This document shows, in pieces, positions 38,668 to 46,395 of a stretch of 64,000 nt of DNA. The stretch is from Achromobacter sp. MYb9 (GTDB lineage Bacteria; Pseudomonadota; Gammaproteobacteria; Burkholderiales; Burkholderiaceae_B), in NCBI RefSeq assembly GCF_002975275.1, contig NZ_PCOQ01000026.1, positions 1 through 64,000 on the forward strand. The letters are read 5' to 3'. How positions within the stretch are numbered: position 1 is the stretch's first letter; the number at the start of each line of letters is the position of its first letter. The notes below the pieces were generated by a model. That model saw nothing but the letters and a program-made list of their open reading frames with translations. It made no database searches and had not been told where the DNA came from. The position numbers and the translations under genes were made by a program.

Positions 38668-40293
38668 TTAGGCTGCCTTCTTCCAGTAGGTGTAGGTCCG
38701 CAGGATGTGCAGTTCGATCGCCGTTGCGCCTTCAAGCAGGGCTGCCGGGATCCGTGCAGCCCCCCCCGTCCAGCGCATACTCATTCCATGGACATCCTGC
38801 TGTTCGTGCAGGCCTTCCAGGCGGGGATCTTGCAAATCAATGGCATGACGGCCTGAGGGCGTTTCCACCACGATTTGCGACAAACCGACGCCGACCTTGC
38901 GAAGGTCCCGGCGGGCATGCGCGGTGGTGTCACGGACCACGGCCGAGTGCGACGCAATGATCACGTCGCCGTCCACAGGGGCCGAAAGTTCGAAACGTAC
39001 TGAACCTTCGTTGGAACCGTTGACCGACTCGATGGTACGGTCGCCGATCTGAAGGTGTAGGCCGGTTTCGGTGACGCGGCGGACGCCCGTAAGTTGTTCC
39101 GCACGCTTGAGAATCGATTTGCGCAGCGCCTCGATGACCGGACCGCCACGCACGACTTCGATACCTTCGATCTGCGGGCGTCCTTCGATGACGCCGAAGT
39201 CGGGATTCATGGCGACGCTTGCGGCGTTTTCGAACATGTCGCGGTTGCCCGTGTCGACATACGATTCCGCAGCAGCCCCTTCAGCAATGAGGATGTCGAA
39301 TTGATCAAGCTCGACGTGGAAGTACTCGAACGACGTGCGATTGAATTCCTGGGTAACCGTCTGGCCGTTGACCAGCAGCATGGCCGGTACCAGCTTGCCG
39401 TCGAAGTACATGTGGTGGCCCGGCGAAACGTAGAGATCGCGATTGGGCACATTCGGAGCCAAAGAACCGGCGCTAAAGCGCACGGGATACGCGCGAATCG
39501 CATCCGAGGCCTTGATGCGGCTGCTGTTCAGCTTCCGATGGCCAACCCACTTCACCGTCGCGATTCCGCCACGGGCGGTAAGAAGGCGATCGCCGGCCTG
39601 AATCTCTTCCACCGGCTTCTCGCCGTCCACTGTTGCAATCCGGGTGCCGCGGAGATAGCAAGCGAAAACCACATTACCGGAACCGTCGATGCTGAAGGTG
39701 GCGCCGGCGGGGTAGTCGGTGATTTGAAAGGACGCCAGATTGGTAGTGATGGGAATCGGGCCGCTGGACACGAATTGCACTTGCAGCACGCCAGTAGCTT
39801 CATCGAAGGAAACCTGGTTGCCGACCGTATTCGCGCCGATGAGGTTGTCTTTTTCGACGATCAGTTGGTCGCCGTTAGAGAGGCCCGAAATCGTCGGAAA
39901 GGTGGAAAGATTCAGATCGATCGTCGGCATGATCACTTTCAGCGTGCCGGTACCGTTAGCGTCGAAATTGATCTTGGTGTTTTCCAGCAAAGAGACGTCA
40001 AGTAGTTCGCCTCCGTATTGCAGCGAGGAGTCCGCACCAATGTTGTAGGTGATGGCATTTGCGGCGGTCACGCCGGCGACGCCCGAAACCACGACATTCG
40101 CTCCGTTGATCGCGCTGACGGTGTTGGTTTGCAGTACGCCTGCGCCCACCGTCGGATTCAAGGTTACATCGACGCCGTCAACGATAAGGTTACTGTTGCC
40201 CAGCAGTTCGGCATTAATAATGTCGTCTGCAGGGGCATTCGTGGAGTTAATGATCTCGGTGGTATTCGATCCAACGGAAATATCTAATGCCAT
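38668..40293 (-). CDS. Hint-domain (hedgehog/intein-like) protein
   Basis: 541 residues from the ATG at 40293, with GAGG 6 nt upstream. N-terminal 200 residues are Asn/Thr/Val/Gly-rich beta repeats like those of surface adhesins (VDVTLNPTVGAGVLQTNTVS). The Hint_2 domain begins at Cys212 in ACYLRGTRIATVDGEKPVEE and contains VKWVGHRKL, LYVSPGHHMYFDGKLVPAML and EYFHVELDQFDILIAEG. Hint domains can self-cleave next to the initial Cys. The C-terminal 180 residues form another beta-rich part. No Sec signal peptide is seen. Lies in AT-rich DNA between two cysteine-rich paralogues. Confidence 0.8.
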   Translation of the reverse strand: MALDISVGSNTTEIINSTNAPADDIINAELLGNSNLIVDGVDVTLNPTVGAGVLQTNTVSAINGANVVVSGVAGVTAANAITYNIGADSSLQYGGELLDVSLLENTKINFDANGTGTLKVIMPTIDLNLSTFPTISGLSNGDQLIVEKDNLIGANTVGNQVSFDEATGVLQVQFVSSGPIPITTNLASFQITDYPAGATFSIDGSGNVVFACYLRGTRIATVDGEKPVEEIQAGDRLLTARGGIATVKWVGHRKLNSSRIKASDAIRAYPVRFSAGSLAPNVPNRDLYVSPGHHMYFDGKLVPAMLLVNGQTVTQEFNRTSFEYFHVELDQFDILIAEGAAAESYVDTGNRDMFENAASVAMNPDFGVIEGRPQIEGIEVVRGGPVIEALRKSILKRAEQLTGVRRVTETGLHLQIGDRTIESVNGSNEGSVRFELSAPVDGDVIIASHSAVVRDTTAHARRDLRKVGVGLSQIVVETPSGRHAIDLQDPRLEGLHEQQDVHGMSMRWTGGAARIPAALLEGATAIELHILRTYTYWKKAA

Positions 40294-41174
40294 GGTGTCC
40301 CTCGGGATTTTTTGCGTAAAGGTGTCCCCACCGGGTGCATAAATGCACTCGGACATATTCTTGGGGCGGGAAATGAGCGCTACCTAAGTCGTAGCTGGTG
40401 AGGTGGCGCTAACGGAAAATGGGCGACATTGACTTTCTCCCATATGGAAAGTTGTGCGAGTGAAACGCGCTAGAACGGTGTTAGTAATCGATGGTTCGAG
40501 TTACTTGAGGCAATTATTAATGAAGCTGAGTTACCCATTTATAGGGATAACCCTATATGGAAAAAAAACGCAAACGTTTTGCAATCGAATTAAATGTCTG
40601 TTACTAAATCAGCAAAAAGGGGGGATTTATGCCTAGTTTTATGAGTAAAAAATACGAAATTTTTCAGAAATAGCGAAATTTCGCCCAAAAAAGGCAAAAA
40701 TCGGTCGCTAGTGTCAAATTATTGCGAAAGTGTTTTATATCGAAATATAACAAGCAATGATATTTTTAAGCGCGCATTCAGAATTTCGGGCGAAGTTACA
40801 AAATATTCTTCTGAATCATATTTGACGGCTTGTATTTCTTTTTAATCTCAATTTTTTTATTGACCGGGGTTTTCGAGTACCTGCACATGGTGTTGTGCAA
40901 CGTATCCGGCTATGCGAATCAGGCAGCCTGAAGAGCCCAATGGCCGATCTCGGGGAAATGCAGAGGGCGTGATCAATGTGCGAAAAAATATGCGGACCGG
41001 CGTGAAAGGACGGCGAGCAGTGGCTTCGGCCGCAACAGACGGAAAGGAAGGCGTGTGCGTCTTATGTGGTATTTCGTTGGCACTGGGGGCGCGGGCCAAG
41101 AGAGGGCCTGCATATCGGCGGGAGCGATGCAGGACGAGCGTCCTCCTGCATGGGGAGATGCTCTGTACGTTGGA
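40294..41174. other. AT-rich non-coding region upstream of the Hint gene
   Basis: About 880 nt. 40440-40870 is markedly AT-rich against the GC-rich chromosome (for example ATTTTTTTATTG near 40850), like DNA silenced by H-NS-type proteins. Short frames here lack ribosome sites and family resemblance. An imperfect inverted repeat around GCAGGAC / GTCCTCCTGC is near 41128-41150. Confidence 0.5.
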
Positions 41175-41405
41175 TCAGACCGCCAGGCGGAATCCGTCCT
41201 CGACGCCCCATTTACCGATTTTGTGCAGCCAGCGTGTGTCGCACTGTATGCATCGATAGTGATTGATGCGTTCGACGGCATCCTGATCGCCAGGACGGGA
41301 GTCACCTTGCGGAGTAAAGCCTTGATACCGGAGGTTGTCGTGGGGAGGAATCCCTGCCATACCGGATGCCAGGCTATAGCAGGCGTCGCACAACACGATT
41401 GTCAC
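41175..41405 (-). CDS. Cysteine-rich (zinc-ribbon-like) small protein, paralogue B
   Basis: 76 residues from a GTG at 41405 that has AGAGG 5 nt upstream; a TTG at 41435 would give 86 residues. It begins MTIVLCDACYSLASG and later has YRCIQCDTRWLHKIGKW, ending GFRLAV. The two CxxC pairs and the WxxxI...GFRLA end match paralogue A at 38233-38526. Likely zinc-binding. No function known. Oriented the same way as the Hint gene and 880 nt upstream of it. Confidence 0.6.
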   Translation of the reverse strand: MTIVLCDACYSLASGMAGIPPHDNLRYQGFTPQGDSRPGDQDAVERINHYRCIQCDTRWLHKIGKWGVEDGFRLAV

Positions 41406-42255
41406 GGGAGCCTCTATTCGTGCTGAGTATTGCAAAGATAGGCTGACTGAGCCGCGTTGAGTCTGCGGGCCGCCAGGCCGAGCCTACGACGAAGGCGCGT
41501 TAGAAGTGGCCATGTCGTGGTCGGGACGAAGAACGAGTACCGAAAGAACACTGTATGAGGTGACATTTTGTCGTCCCGTCGTTACGACTGTTCAAAAAGG
41601 GGACGGACTTTATGTTAAGAGTTCTTTCCATGATATTCAAGCGAGCCCATGCTTGCATCCTCCTCCTGGGAAGTTGATGTGCCCACTTCGTTGGCAATTT
41701 GAAAGCTAATAATTCAAAAATGGACTTTATATATCTAGTTGACCACTAAATGTATATATTTGATACTTTGGCGCTGTAATCACGTGCGGCACCTTAACGG
41801 CGGAGTTAACCGGCCGTTGCGGGCCGGCTTCACGTTCCAACCGATTGTGGGCTGAGGGAGAGGACTGTCACCGAGCTGAAGTGCTCTATTTTGACGCATG
41901 TAAAGCACGCGCCCATTCAATACTGGGGTTCTCCATCACTGCTTGGATGCCAGTAGTAGAAAGGCAAAGCCGGGCAGGCAGAAGTTCTGAAATGAGTGCT
42001 GCTATTGAGAGAACCGGCGCGTACGGATCCGGGGGATCTGGACTATGTCTTATTCGAGTTCACGACGCGCCAGGAACGTTCTATATGCGCGAAGATGTCG
42101 TAGGGGGATGCTGACCTCACGACTGTCCGCGCTGTTTTGCTGTGAATCCTTGCGACGCAGAGAATTGGAATACGGAAGGGCATCATTGCGAACCCTTACA
42201 TTGCTGTTACGAATAAGCGGCTAGGATTCCGATATTCGAAAATTGGATGCTTAGT
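41406..42255. other. Intergenic, partly AT-rich; no supported gene
   Basis: About 850 nt between paralogue B and the next small ORF. It contains a good sigma-70-like promoter (TTGACC 41739-41744, GATACT 41762-41767, 17-nt spacer) with no clear gene behind it, and a CCGGCCGTTGCGGGCCGG hairpin near 41811-41828. Frames of 60-90 codons here have no family or ribosome site. Confidence 0.45.
41739..41767 (+). promoter_or_regulatory. Orphan sigma-70-type promoter
   Basis: TTGACC, 17 nt, GATACT in AT-rich DNA. No convincing gene downstream, so it could drive an RNA or be a chance match in AT-rich sequence. Confidence 0.35.
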
Positions 42256-42351
42256 ATGAATAGCGAGAAACCGTCGCCCGAGCCGAACAAGCGGCGCTGG
42301 CCATTCGGATATGGCGAGGAACGGGAATGCAAGGTGGCTGCCAACGTTTGA
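42256..42351 (+). CDS. Possible very small protein (31 aa) with RRWP motif
   Basis: ATG at 42256, TGA at 42349-42351. The peptide begins MNSEKPSPEPNKRRWPFGYG. The M(D/N)S(Q/E)xP start and the RWP core resemble the 21-aa protein at 36814-36879, though the match is short. The Shine-Dalgarno is weak. Reported because of the resemblance; could be chance. Confidence 0.3.
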   Translation: MNSEKPSPEPNKRRWPFGYGEERECKVAANV

Positions 42352-42379
42352 AAGAACGTCGGCGTCGTTGCGGTGACGC

Positions 42380-42673
42380 CTAACGAGGCGCCATTCCTTT
42401 GCTTAGCCTGACCGGCGCTTCCAGCAGCGAGGCCGTCATTCCGTCCCGTTCGTGGACACAGGGCTCTTCCCGCAAGCCCTTCATGAAATCATCATAGAGT
42501 TCACCCGTCACGCCGGCTGGCCGCTTCAAGTCGGCGGAGAGCTGATAGGCGCGCAGCAGCACGGATCGCAGCCGTTTGACCTCCCATAGCAAAGAGATGA
42601 CGTCGGCGTTCCAGGGCTGGCGCTCGCGGATGTTGCGCAGGTCGGCGTGGGTGAGGGGGGCTTTGAACGGCAT
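42380..42673 (-). CDS. Unknown 97-aa protein, possibly LexA-controlled
   Basis: 97 residues from the ATG at 42673: MPFKAPLTHADLRNIRERQP, then an Arg/Leu-rich helical segment (LLWEVKRLRSVLLRAYQLSA) and GELYDDFMKGLREEP. Mostly helical and charged, with no membrane segment. A LexA-type box (42685-42700) lies 11 nt before this ATG. A second in-frame ATG at 42727, with AGGA 5 nt upstream, would add a hydrophobic leader (MAPFFLWNILYIQTVFSI) and place the box inside the gene. Not recognised. Confidence 0.6.
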   Translation of the reverse strand: MPFKAPLTHADLRNIRERQPWNADVISLLWEVKRLRSVLLRAYQLSADLKRPAGVTGELYDDFMKGLREEPCVHERDGMTASLLEAPVRLSKGMAPR

Positions 42674-42684
42674 GATGGAAAACA

Positions 42685-42700
42685 CTGTTTGTATATACAG
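42685..42700. promoter_or_regulatory. LexA (SOS) box-like site
   Basis: CTGTTTGTATATACAG fits the CTGT-N8-ACAG consensus used by LexA in beta- and gammaproteobacteria, with an AT-rich centre. It sits directly before the 97-aa gene. Regulation by LexA is inference. Confidence 0.55.
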
Positions 42701-42727
42701 TATATTCCACAAAAAAAACGGGGCCAT

Positions 42728-43347
42728 TCCTTTTCCTTTTGGGGGGCGGCAGGCAGGGCGATAGCGCTGCCTGTCAGCCGTCCGTTGGCATTCGCGCAGT
42801 ACGACCGAGCAAGCGGGATGCGGCCAGCGGCAATAGCTTGTTCTCGATGATCCAGATGTTGGCCATCGGGTTGGGCGTAACGATAGGTGGGGGACTAGTC
42901 GGCATTTCGGCACGCTGAAGCGGCGAGCGGAACCCGGCGCGGACGGGAGCGGGGAATGCACGAAATGAGCGCTCAAGCTGCGCGCCAAAGCCCGCGCAGA
43001 AATGGAAGAGCGCCCCAGCTCTAGATGAGTCTGGGGCGCTCCTGCCCGGCTTCGCACGCGATGGGTGTCAGACAGCCCGGCAACTCCAATCTACTGCCGA
43101 GGTAGGGCCTCGGCAATAGGGAAAACCCTGAAAAATTAGCGGGTTACAAGATTTCCCGGTTGACGTTTTTCGCAGGGCTCGGCGTGGCAGAAAGTCGCTC
43201 GGCCGGGCTTTCCTTGGCGCCTGGGACGCGCTATTCAGGCGTGTCAATGCACCTGTGCCCATTTTGCCCGCCTCGGCATCTGCGAATTGTCGTCCCTGCC
43301 TGCCACGCCGACACTGAATCCCACATTCATTGCATCGGAGAGCAGAC
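42728..43347. other. Intergenic region before the Tad locus
   Basis: 620 nt. Contains a perfect 11-bp inverted repeat, GAGCGCCCCAG (43008-43018) / CTGGGGCGCTC (43031-43041), possibly a terminator for minus-strand transcription, and the leader of the pilin-like gene with GGAG at 43337-43340. No gene is supported. Confidence 0.45.
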
Positions 43348-43614
43348 ATGTGGGGCATTCGTAAGCGTCAGTTGGGCCAAGGCATGACCGAGTACATCGT
43401 GGTCGTCGCGCTGGTCGCGGTGGCCGCAATTGCCGTCTATCAGTATTTCGGGCAAGTCGTGCGTTCCCAAACCGCCGCCATGGCCCGCGAACTCGCGGGC
43501 GAAGACGGCAGCACGCAGAGTCGCGCGGCGCAGCAGGCGGCGCAGAAGGCCGCGGCTCAGACCAAGGCACGTTCGCTCAAGTCCTTTACCGGCAACGCGG
43601 CGGATGCGAAGTGA
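43348..43614 (+). CDS. Flp-type pilin-like protein
   Basis: 88 residues. Short basic start then QLG followed by QGMTEYIVVVALVAVAAIAVYQ: a Gly cleavage site, Glu at +5 and Tyr at +6, the mark of Flp/type IVb prepilins, then a hydrophobic helix. The tail is Ala/Gln/Lys-rich, longer than usual for Flp (about 50-70 residues). First gene of the Tad locus. Stop overlaps the GTG of the next gene. May be the main pilin or a minor one; no second pilin gene is in the window. Confidence 0.7.
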   Translation: MWGIRKRQLGQGMTEYIVVVALVAVAAIAVYQYFGQVVRSQTAAMARELAGEDGSTQSRAAQQAAQKAAAQTKARSLKSFTGNAADAK

Positions 43615-45020
43615 CGCTGCCAAGGCGTACGCATGCCGTCCGTCAGCATGGCCAAGCGTTGGTCTTGGGCATGCTGATCGTGGCGGTCGCCGTGGTGTCC
43701 CTGGTTGTGCTTTACAACCTGGGCCAAACGGTCGAAGGCCGGGTCCGGCTGACGCACGCCGCCGATGCGGCCGCCTATAGTGGCGCGCTTGAACAAGCGC
43801 GCACGCTGAACGCCATCGCTTATGTCAACCGGACGCAGATCGCCCATCAGGTTGCGATGGCGCATCTGGTGACGCTGGCGGCGTCCGCGCAGTATGGCCG
43901 CACGCTGCAGTCGCAGCGCAACCGCGGCAATCCTCCCGTCAGCTTGATCGCGATGTTGTTTGGCCCCGACATGGGGCTGGCCTATCGAGCAGGCCAGGCG
44001 CTGCCCGACGCCGAGGCGCGGCTGGCCGGCGCCTTCGCGCAACATGATCGTGTTGTGTATCAGGTGCTTGAAAAGGCTGCGGCGTCCGCCATGACGGAAT
44101 TGCCTGCATCCCGCGACCGCGTCATGCGCGAGGTGCTTGCCGCCAATTTCTCGGAGGACGGAGCGGAGGCAAGCGCGGGCGCGCAGGGATTGACGTTGCA
44201 GATGCTGTCGGATGCATGGCCGGGATTCATTGAACGCAGTGCCGCTACGCGCCAATCTGGCCTGCGACCAGCGGTCGAGCAGGCGGCTGAGCGTTACGGG
44301 TTCCTGAAGAAAAGGAATTACACGCGACGCAATCCATGGCTTGTCAGTACACGCTGCCCGTTCTTTCGGCACGAACTGCGTCGTCGTGGATCGACCTGGC
44401 TTGGGCCGGATGGCCGGTGGGGGGCCTTGGACACGCAGTCATTCCATGCGCTGCGGTCCAATCGCTGGATCGGTTGCTATTACCGCGAGTACGCAATGGG
44501 TTGGGGCACCGCGCAAGGCCAGAAGAGCAAGGCGCCTGAAGGCGTGGAATACGTCGAAGAACCGCCCGTGGATTTTTCACAGGCAGACTTCTGGCGGTGG
44601 GTGGAGCAATCGACGTCGTGGGACCTCGTCAGCGGCATCACGAATCCGATGGCCAATTCGTACGCGATGGCATCCGCGCAGCGATGGCCGGGCGGCGGGC
44701 TGCCCGTTTTTCGAGAGGTCGCCGCCTCGCGCATGGGAGATTCTTTGCGTTTTGCGGTCGGGGTGAGCCTTGCGGGTGCCGTGTTGAAAACCACGGACGC
44801 GGACAGCGCGCTGTCCCCGCCAGCCGGCCTGTTCCGATACGCCGGTGTGGGGCAGGCAGGCGCCATCACGGTAACCAGCGCCGCAGAGACTTATTTCCTG
44901 CGGCCTGAACAACGCGCGGATGGGTGCGGCGAATTCGCCACGCTGTTTCGGCCGTACTGGCAAGCGCGTTTATCCGCTGTCAATTCCCAGGAAGCCTTGC
45001 TTGCCAGGAGATCCCCATGA
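43611..45020 (+). CDS. TadG-like pilus assembly protein
   Basis: 469 residues from GTG at 43611, overlapping the previous stop. N-terminal HG|QALVLGML prepilin-like start and one membrane helix (LGMLIVAVAVVSLVVLYNL), then a long soluble part with the TadE/TadG-type NAIAYVNRTQIAHQ repeat region. Cysteines in TRCPFFRHEL and WIGCYYREY may pair. Such proteins are processed pseudopilins or inner-membrane scaffold parts in Flp systems. No von Willebrand MIDAS was recognised, unlike classical TadG, so the family match is to the N-terminal half only. Confidence 0.65.
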   Translation: MTLPRRTHAVRQHGQALVLGMLIVAVAVVSLVVLYNLGQTVEGRVRLTHAADAAAYSGALEQARTLNAIAYVNRTQIAHQVAMAHLVTLAASAQYGRTLQSQRNRGNPPVSLIAMLFGPDMGLAYRAGQALPDAEARLAGAFAQHDRVVYQVLEKAAASAMTELPASRDRVMREVLAANFSEDGAEASAGAQGLTLQMLSDAWPGFIERSAATRQSGLRPAVEQAAERYGFLKKRNYTRRNPWLVSTRCPFFRHELRRRGSTWLGPDGRWGALDTQSFHALRSNRWIGCYYREYAMGWGTAQGQKSKAPEGVEYVEEPPVDFSQADFWRWVEQSTSWDLVSGITNPMANSYAMASAQRWPGGGLPVFREVAASRMGDSLRFAVGVSLAGAVLKTTDADSALSPPAGLFRYAGVGQAGAITVTSAAETYFLRPEQRADGCGEFATLFRPYWQARLSAVNSQEALLARRSP

Positions 45021-45652
45021 CGACGATGCGGACGAGGAAACGGCACATCGTTCGTCAGCAAGGCCAGGCCATGTTGGAAGCACTGTTGCTGCTGCCGCTG
45101 ATGGCGGTGATGGTCTGGGCCGTGGCTGGCATTGGTGGCCTGCAATTTTCAGCGCAGCAGATGTCCCAGGCCAGCCGCAAGGCGGTGATGTCCGGAGCGC
45201 TAGGGCAGCCGCTGGCGCCTTCGTGGTCTCGCGCGGCTACGGTGCTGACGAAGCAGGGCAAGCCGTTGCGGGGTATCGCCACGCCCGGCCTGAGCGCTTT
45301 GCAGGACGAGTGGTTTGGCGTGGGATTGCAGTTGTTGACGGTGCAAGCACAAGCGGTGCCGCTGCGCGTGGATGCCCCGCTTGCACTCCGGATCATCCGC
45401 CAGACGCGGGTGGCGATTGGCGCCGGGTATGCCGATGGGGACGCCGATGCGCGTCGTCGGATAGCCAATGCGCCCACGGCATGGCGGCAGGCTGAACGCG
45501 GGTCGCTGACGCAGGCGCGTCGGGTGGGGGCGCTAGTGCAACGCATGGACGGCCCTTGGGGCAGGCCTTCGGTGTCGACGGACTGGCTCTCGGCGTGGGA
45601 AGACGTTGTGCCTGCGGATCGGTTGGGAAGACATGGGGGGAAGAATCGATGA
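45017..45652 (+). CDS. TadE-like pseudopilin
   Basis: 211 residues from ATG at 45017 (AGGAG 6 nt upstream, overlapping the previous TGA). The start MTTMRTRKRHIVRQQGQAML has a cleavage-type QQG|QAMLEALLLLPL with Glu at +5, followed by a membrane helix, as in TadE. The rest is a Gly/Ala-rich soluble part. Minor pilin role inferred. Its frame has an upstream extension (44924) that overlaps the previous gene and is rejected. Confidence 0.7.
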   Translation: MTTMRTRKRHIVRQQGQAMLEALLLLPLMAVMVWAVAGIGGLQFSAQQMSQASRKAVMSGALGQPLAPSWSRAATVLTKQGKPLRGIATPGLSALQDEWFGVGLQLLTVQAQAVPLRVDAPLALRIIRQTRVAIGAGYADGDADARRRIANAPTAWRQAERGSLTQARRVGALVQRMDGPWGRPSVSTDWLSAWEDVVPADRLGRHGGKNR

Positions 45653-46395
45653 ACGCGTACATGCTTGCGTGCTTGCTGCGGAAGGGACGCGCCTTTGCTG
45701 GTTCGTGCCGATTGATGCTGGCCGGCGGTTTGATGGCGTGTGCAACGGGGCTGATAGCCGCGCCGGCGTCGGATGATCGAGCGTTGCCAAAGCCCAAGAT
45801 GTCGTCACTGAACCGGTTGCGGTTTCCCGACGGCGCGCGCCATGCGCTGCTGGCCGATCGCTTGTGGCTGTATGGCCAACCGGCCGAGGTTCTTGTGTTT
45901 GACGTGCCGATGAAAGCGCCGGACCTGGTTCGCCATCTGTCGCGGCAGCAGTCCGCATTGGTTGATTTGAACGTGCTGCCCGGGCAGTTGATCCTTTCCG
46001 GCACGATCGGCGACGAGCAGTGGGTGGTGCAGATGGAGGACGCCGGTGCTGGGCGCACGGTAGGCAGTATTTCCACGTTGCGCCTTGTGGCGGCATCTCA
46101 GGCATCGTCGCGGGACTCGCCCGAGCCCGCGTGGTTGCCGGAAGGTTCACGCTTGCGGCTGGATTTAGCCGTCATGGACGAAGGCGTCAGGGTGACCGAA
46201 CGGATCTGGCAGCATGCGTTCACACCAGCGCGGATGATGTCCGTGCTGGATGCGCGCCTATTGCAGAATGGATGGCGGCGTCAGGCCGGCGACGGCAAGG
46301 TGCAGGCTTGGGCACGGGGCAGCCACCGTCTGCGGATTTCCGTGGCGCCGCTGGATTCCGGCAGCGGCCTGCGCGTCAGGGGATGGGCGTCATGA
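45649..46395 (+). CDS. Unrecognised exported protein of the Tad locus
   Basis: 248 residues, ATG at 45649 overlapping the previous stop (ATGA). Signal peptide: basic start, hydrophobic MLAGGLMACATGLIA, cleavage near APA. Mature protein is mixed with segments like WLYGQPAEVLVFDVPMKAPD and NVLPGQLILSGTIGD. It contains repeated short hydrophobic-basic strands. I do not recognise a family. Tight coupling to tadE-like and cpaB genes indicates a pilus-assembly role. Confidence 0.7.
   Translation: MNAYMLACLLRKGRAFAGSCRLMLAGGLMACATGLIAAPASDDRALPKPKMSSLNRLRFPDGARHALLADRLWLYGQPAEVLVFDVPMKAPDLVRHLSRQQSALVDLNVLPGQLILSGTIGDEQWVVQMEDAGAGRTVGSISTLRLVAASQASSRDSPEPAWLPEGSRLRLDLAVMDEGVRVTERIWQHAFTPARMMSVLDARLLQNGWRRQAGDGKVQAWARGSHRLRISVAPLDSGSGLRVRGWAS

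Noticed and set aside
40454..40636. 60-codon frame with VLVIDGSSYLRQLLMKL, loosely like a response-regulator start
   Set aside because: No Asp phosphorylation site or fold continuation, no ribosome site, lies in AT-rich non-coding DNA.
41500..41709. Frames of about 65 codons on both strands, and an AAAAAGGGGACGGACTTTATG stretch
   Set aside because: The stretch resembles sequence near REP-type transposases, but no transposase or terminal repeats are visible; coding evidence absent.
36252..43347. tRNA-bounded genomic island with integrase
   Set aside because: No integrase, no second copy of the tRNA 3' end seen by eye; only composition and gene content support an accessory region.
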